This document shows, in pieces, positions 59,137 to 64,000 of a stretch of DNA of 64,000 bases (position 1 is its first letter; every line of letters starts with the position of its first letter). The translations under genes and the position numbers were made by a program. Source of the DNA: Cryptomeria japonica. Taxonomy: Eukaryota; Streptophyta; Pinopsida; Cupressales; Cupressaceae. The stretch is taken from contig NC_081407.1 of the NCBI RefSeq assembly GCF_030272615.1, positions 144,032,897 through 144,096,896 of the forward strand, written 5' to 3'. Under the pieces are notes generated by a model that had not been told where the DNA came from, ran no database searches, and saw nothing but the letters and a program-made list of their open reading frames with translations.

Positions 59137-59757
59137 TGTCATTATTGGCATTAGATTTTCATTGATGTGAACAAGAGAATAGTTGTAGATAGGTGAAGCA
59201 CATAACGTGGAGGTTATTGCATGTGTTGTGGAGTTGCAGAAGAAATGTGTCGCAGGTTGCAGAGGAACTGGTAGGCACAAATAAGTGATTTCATGTGTTG
59301 CAGTAATGTACACAATGTAGTTTCTTGTTCTACAGGTATACCATAGTGTGTTTAATCCATCGCCATTGATGTGTGCAAGTTACAAAATTCAAAAATATCA
59401 AAAAACCCTTGGTTCTATAGTTTTCGGCGAGACCATGCTTTTCAGAAAGACTCACTTTATGCTCAAGTGGCTTGTTGAAGTCTTGCCAATGCTGTTTATT
59501 TTAGGCATGACTTGGTGTTTTGGTGAAATATTTCTCACCTCTTATCAACCTCTTTGTGTTATACGGATATGGTGGGACCCCTCGGTCAAAAGCTTCTTAT
59601 TGGCCTATCGCATCCAAATGGAAAATCAGAAGTTGTCTTGTTTTCATGCCGAGTTCCGACCAGCCTTTGACCCCCGACAACGGGCCTACCTTGTCCGAGC
59701 TTCAAATGATATCCACTTGGCAGTTGTTGATTGGTCCACCCAGGTCATGATGTGTGG
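59137..59757 (+). repeat. Truncated 5' LTR
   Basis: Aligns with 60645-61254, from the CATTAGATT start to GTCATGATGTGT, where similarity ends abruptly. The open frame of 142 codons inside it has no recognisable domain and is taken as non-coding. Confidence 0.75.
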
Positions 59758-60334
59758 ACTATTGATTCACATGTGAATGCAGTAAGAAGAATATTCAAGT
59801 ATTTGCAGGGAACACTTAATTATAGCCTATGGTATCCAAAGAATGGTGAGTTCTACAAGCCTATATTGATGTTAATTGGGCAAGATGCATTGATGACAAA
59901 AAGAACACCAGTGGTGGAGCTTTCTTTCATGGAAATAAGTTGGTTTCATGGCATATCAAGAAATAAGAGTCAATCTCATTATCAATTGTTGAAGTTGAAT
60001 ACATTGCAGCTACCACATGTTGCTCACAAGTATTATGGATGAAGAAGACACTGAAGGACATTCAGGTATAATTTTTAGACCCCATTACCATAATGTGTGA
60101 CAACTCAAGTGTAATCAACATATCAAAGAATCCATTCACACACTCAAGGAAAAAACACATAGCAATCAAATATCATTTTCTAAGAGAGAAGGTAGTTTAT
60201 AAGGAGGTCAAGTTGGAATATGTTCCTACAGGTGAACAAGTGGAAGACATTTTCACCAAGCCCCTACCTAAGGATACATATGAATATCTTAGGATAAAAT
60301 TTGGGGTTGTTCCTCCTTCATGTAGAAGTTAAGA
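59758..60334 (+). pseudogene. pol: Copia RNase H C-terminal fragment (frameshifted)
   Basis: Starts abruptly with VNAVRRIFKYLQGTLNYSLW, the block before RNase H in Copia Pol. A frameshift near 59862 then leads to IDVNWARCIDDKKNTSGG (the DADWAG..DRKSTSG block with the DADW Asp lost), VSWHIKK, a stop, VEVEYIAATTCCSQVLWMKK, and after another stop CDNSSVINISKNPFTHSRKK, HFLREKV and EDIFTKPLPK. It ends RIKFGVVPPSCRS and a stop at about 60332. These are the last 190 or so residues of Copia Pol, which removes the RNA strand during cDNA synthesis. Stops, a frameshift and loss of the N-terminal catalytic Asp make it non-functional. Confidence 0.88.
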
Positions 60335-60631
60335 AGTTAATGAGAGTCATTGGTTTAGGGGGAGTCTACTATTCCATCATTTTCATCCTTGAACCACATG
60401 CCCATTCTCAGAGGGAGATTTGATTTTCTTTTTAAGCAGCACTAGAACTACTTTTTATATTGTAATAATGGTTCATCTATCTTTTAGGTGGTAATGACAG
60501 TCCAATGCATATTTCCAGCAGGATATTAATCTTTTTGTTTCTCAACAAGGGATAAGAATTTTGTCTCAGTCAGGCCCTTTGTCATTGTTGGCAAAGGGGG
60601 AGAAGATTGGCATTGTGGTTGCCATCAATGC
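60335..60631 (+). other. 3' untranslated interior of the Copia derivative
   Basis: Non-coding. It contains an extra purine-tract-like GCAAAGGGGGAGAAG at about 60591-60605 and GTTGCCATCAATG at 60618-60630. Confidence 0.65.
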
Positions 60632-60644
60632 TAAAGGGGGAGAT
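60632..60644 (+). promoter_or_regulatory. Polypurine tract
   Basis: TAAAGGGGGAGAT directly before TGTTGCC of the 3' LTR. Confidence 0.88.
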
Positions 60645-62920
60645 TGTTGCCATTAGATTGTCATTGATGTCAACAAGAAAACAATTGCAAACAGGTGAAG
60701 CACATAACACACAGGTTATCGCATGTGCTGTGGAGTTGCAGAAGAGATGTGTTGTTGGTTGTAGAGGAATTGGTAGGCACAAAGAAGTGATTTCATGTGT
60801 TGCAATGGTGTACATGAGGTGGTTTCTTATTCTACAGGTATCCCACAGTATTTTTGATCCATCGTCATTGATGTGTGCAATTTGCAGAATTCAAAAATGT
60901 CAAAAATTCCTTGATTATGTAGTTTTTAGTGAGACTATGCTTTTTGGAAAGACTCACTTTATGCTCGGGTGGCCTGTTGAAGTCTTGCTGATGTTGTTTG
61001 TTTTTGGCAAGACTTGGTCTTTTGGTGAAATATTTTTCACTTCTTATTAGCCTCTTTGTATTATATCGATATGGTGGGACCCCGCAGTGAAAAGCCTCTT
61101 ATCGGCCTATCGCATCTAAATAGGAAAGCATAAGGTGTTTTGTTTTCATGCCGAGTTCCAACCGACCTCCGATCCTCGACAGAAGTCCCACCTTGTCCGA
61201 GCTTCAGATGATATCCACTTGGTAGTTGCTGATTGGTCCACCTAGGTCATGATGTGTTCATGTGGGGGCTAGCCAAGTCACTTATCAACATATCACATCT
61301 AACTAGAAAAGTGGAAGTTGTTCTTGGTGTTGATTCTTGGCCAACCTCCAATCTTCGATAGTCGGGCCCATGATTGTCTGAGCATCTATAGATGTCCTGT
61401 TGGCTATTTCTAATTGGTTCACTTGACAGTGATGTGTTGTGTGGGACCTATGGCTATGTGGTTGCTACGGATTTGTTCTCTCAAGTTGACTATCGTGCTA
61501 TCGGGTCAAATAAGAAGTGGTGCCCATTCTAATTATGTTTTTCTTGCTCTCCTGTTTCCTCTGATAGCTCGATCCTTCGATATGATGTTGTGTTGTATGG
61601 TTGGATGGTTCGTATGGTGCCCATATCATCCTTTTGTCTCTTGAAATCTTTTTGTGGCAGTTGAATGGTCCACGTTGGTGGTGTCATATTCTTGGGGGAC
61701 CCAAGTGCCAAGTAGGAAGGCGGGGTAGCAGATTTTTCCTTAACTAGCTCCTTGTTTTAATCATGCAATCACACGCCTATGCAAGTTGTTGATCTGATTA
61801 AAGATGTGGCCCATTTATGTGGGGGCCCATGGTGGTTGACCAAGTTTGACTAGATGATCTGGGCAGAATTCTACAAACAACAAAAATTAACAAATCGATA
61901 TGTCTTCTTCATCACCAATGGGTGTCAATTGTTGAATGGTCCATGTGGGTTGTTGACCAAGGTTGACCTGATGACATCGAAGGATGTTGAGGACATGGAA
62001 CACACATGAAAAATGAATTCCACTTGGAAGAAACAGAAATAGAGCTCAAATGCATAAAGGAAGGATACCGGGTCTCTTCGGTCAGTTGGAGATTGTCAAA
62101 ATTAGAAATTTGTATGCAAAGAATAAATCAGGTGTCAAAGGGAAAAATATAGTGCATACCAATAATGCTAAGATTTTCAGAGAAAAGATGGAAAGAGATA
62201 TTCAATATGGACGACTACAGATTTGTAACAATGACACAAGATTTATAATTGTTGGAACTAACTGTTTTTGAATTTTCTCTTTTGGAGGGAAAACTCATGG
62301 ATTCAAAGAATTAAAAAATAAAAAAAGTTTGAAGTGAAGGCAAGTTGTAGGTGATAATAATAATTGTTGTTGGCGAATAATAGAAGCAGTTCTGAAAAAT
62401 AGAGAGAAGTGAATAGAGGAAAGTGTAGAGGGGTAGAAAAGTTTTTTATGTAGGTGTGCATAACACGACGTCCAAACAGTCAATATTATTGCAGAAAAGA
62501 TTGTAGGTAGAGTAATCTGAGGGTGGAGAGAGAAAACAAATTTGAGGAAGAAGGTTAGAATTATATATTGTCTAAGTGTTACAAAACACATTTGTAACAA
62601 GGTTTTACATTGCATTATAAAAATTGATATCATTATATTTCTCTGAGTGGGTGCTCAGAGCAGGGGTTGGTGCTCAAAATCATTAGGGGTTGGTTCTCCT
62701 TGGGTTGGTGCCCTAAACATATTGTAATAAGAGATTTGATTGTGAGGCTAGATTGGAGCAGTAGACTCCAATAACTATACTCATTGAGGTTTTTCCCACA
62801 TCAGGTTTTCCTCATATATATTGTGTCTTGTGGTTTGCATTTGCATGATTTTTGGTTTAATTTTTTTTTGAATATCATTGATTCACCCCGCTCTTAGTGA
62901 TCACTTGTGTTCTTCAGTCA
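60645..62920 (+). repeat. 2.28 kb 3' LTR with internal repeats
   Basis: TGTTGCCATTAG to TTCTTCAGTCA. Between about 61065 and 61960 a degenerate unit of 180-260 bp occurs about four times, each running from a TGTGGG(A/G)CC word to a (A/T)TTGGTCCAC word. The end hairpin is at 62874-62901. The right end is placed at CA before TGAGA; a few bases further on (AAACA) is possible. Confidence 0.75.
62874..62901 (+). promoter_or_regulatory. LTR-end hairpin with C-containing loop
   Basis: ATCATTGA at 62874-62881 pairs with TTAGTGAT at 62894-62901. Two of the eight pairs are G-T, which would hold in RNA. Confidence 0.6.
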
Positions 62921-64000
62921 TGAGAAACAACATGCTATGTCTTGATAACCATGTTTTCAAGCACTCTAATCATCCATACTCTCATCTCAATGTAACATAC
63001 CAATGCACAAATGACCATAGATAAGGCCAACTAACAAAGGCTACATCAATAGAGTATCAATCTTGTAGATATAGCTATTCTACATTCAAGTCATCACATT
63101 GAAAATAATGAGTTGTGTGTACCAAAATATTACAAAACTCATAGATCCCAAACAATGAAACATGAAAAATCATCATCACATTAGTAACTGTTGTCACAAA
63201 AGTTTACACCCTTGATGACCGAAGAAACCTTGGTCATCAACCTTGTGAAATATAGAATCAACTTCCCAAGTGTGGGACCTTACAAAATGTGAGGTTGAAT
63301 CTCCGGAGAAGACTAATTTCCTTTCAATCTGATGCAAAGTGTTGGACCAACCCAACACATAAAAATCTAATCTATGATCTGACAGGGAAAAGGGAGAGAG
63401 AGAAAGGTTGCATGAAAGAAGGGAAAAAAGGATTTGTACCAAGACTAAAATGATGATCTCCCCTACCTAGGATCACACAAAACATCAATGAAAACTACCC
63501 AAGGATGCACAAAATTATATTCTTCTTAGTCTTCTAAGTGTGAGTGAAGGTTGGGAATCAACATGGTTACTTACACTACAGAAAATCAAAAGAGAATGCA
63601 TTTAAACAAAGAAGTAAACACTTACACAAATTGCAAGAATTGAATAGAGGCAAGAAAGATAATTTTATTGATAAAAGGGAAAGGCAAATTTATAGATGCA
63701 GAGAGACATAAGCCTTCTGCAAAATCATAGAATAGAAGATGATTGAGAAAATTACAAAAAAATGCCTTTATAGTTCAGGCATAACTCTAGATGGTTGCAA
63801 TTGAGAAACCCTAACCCTACCCAAGTTAGGTTACACAATGTTTAAGAGGGGAGAAGATCAGATCAAAAAATCTAATAACGTATTGAAACAAGCCTCTGAA
63901 GGCATCCTCTGCCTCTGGAAAAGCAAATATCCCCACAAATTAGGGAAAACCCTGCATCTAGATGCGTCTCTGTGTACTAGATGGCATTTGCAGGCACAAA
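62921..64000. other. Non-coding DNA, continuation of the 57-59 kb sequence
   Basis: AT-rich, with the same style as 57106-59136. A frame on the minus strand at 63194-63442 has no recognisable domain. No feature was found up to the window end. Confidence 0.4.

Larger units (their letters stand above)
59137..62920 (+). mobile_element. Copia element deletion derivative
   Basis: A short 5' LTR piece (59137-59757), an RNase H fragment (59758-60334), a purine tract and a complete 3' LTR (60645-62920). The 5' LTR piece matches the first 620 bp of the 3' LTR. The rest of the 5' LTR, the primer site, gag and most of pol are missing, in one deletion whose junction lies near 59757. Flanks TGTGA (59132-59136) and TGAGA (62921-62925) agree at four of five positions and may be the target duplication. 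Confidence 0.75.

Noticed and set aside
59348-59776. 142-codon open frame
   Set aside because: It lies in the truncated LTR, and the matching part of the 3' LTR (60845-61260) is broken by stops, so it is not a conserved protein.
1-64000. tRNA, rRNA or host genes
   Set aside because: No cloverleaf with A and B boxes, no rRNA-like conserved block and no exon-intron structure of a known plant gene could be recognised by eye.

Overview
This 64 kb window looks like intergenic DNA from a large, repeat-rich plant nuclear genome. The evidence is AT-rich sequence, plant-type LTR retrotransposons (primer sites matching initiator-Met tRNA, purine tracts of the AAAGGGGGAGA type), decayed plant LINEs, nested insertions, and no recognisable host gene, rRNA or tRNA. 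A gymnosperm or another large-genome seed plant would fit, but the species cannot be named from the sequence. No bacterial-style operon, CRISPR array or origin is present.

Layout. A decayed LINE lies at 520-2190. A large non-autonomous LTR element occupies 5039-20414 (1.05 kb LTRs, target duplication GTAGT). Its interior keeps only Pro/Ser-rich sequence and a decayed G-patch-like segment. It is itself interrupted by a second LTR element at 10395-17162 (target duplication CCCCC), which encodes a zinc-knuckle Gag and a second long protein but no polymerase. A LINE with endonuclease, reverse transcriptase and RNase H remnants covers about 20.6-27 kb and is broken by an LTR at about 25.0-26.2 kb. 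An LTR fragment is joined to a perfect 246-bp inverted repeat at 30104-30640. Tandem LTR copies follow at 32.2-33.8 kb, one split by a 581-bp solo LTR containing an AAGCAAT array. A minus-strand relative of the inner element lies at 34068-40682 (target duplication AGTTA) with the same Gag plus second protein.

From 42.2 to 53.1 kb there is a satellite-like tandem repeat of about 550 bp. It was split successively by a 4.5 kb LTR with a GC-rich core, a 1.49 kb solo LTR, a minus-strand LINE that carries its own 750-bp solo LTR, and a 280-bp poly(A)-tailed LINE end. The last part holds an LTR (55104-56250), a minus-strand LTR with its purine tract (about 56435-57093), and a Copia deletion derivative (59137-62920) that keeps an RNase H fragment.

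How it works together. Every LTR element here lacks a working polymerase, is a solo LTR, or is a deletion derivative, so mobility would have needed enzymes from elsewhere in the genome. The points most worth following are: (1) a second protein of about 1,000 residues shared by the two Gag-only elements; (2) a hairpin with a C-rich loop near the 3' end of seven LTR copies, whose stem changes sequence with compensating substitutions between families; (3) an inverted repeat that brackets the purine tract and LTR junction; (4) the perfect palindrome at 30.1-30.6 kb. Boundaries with matching target duplications are firm. Protein calls rest on motifs read by eye.
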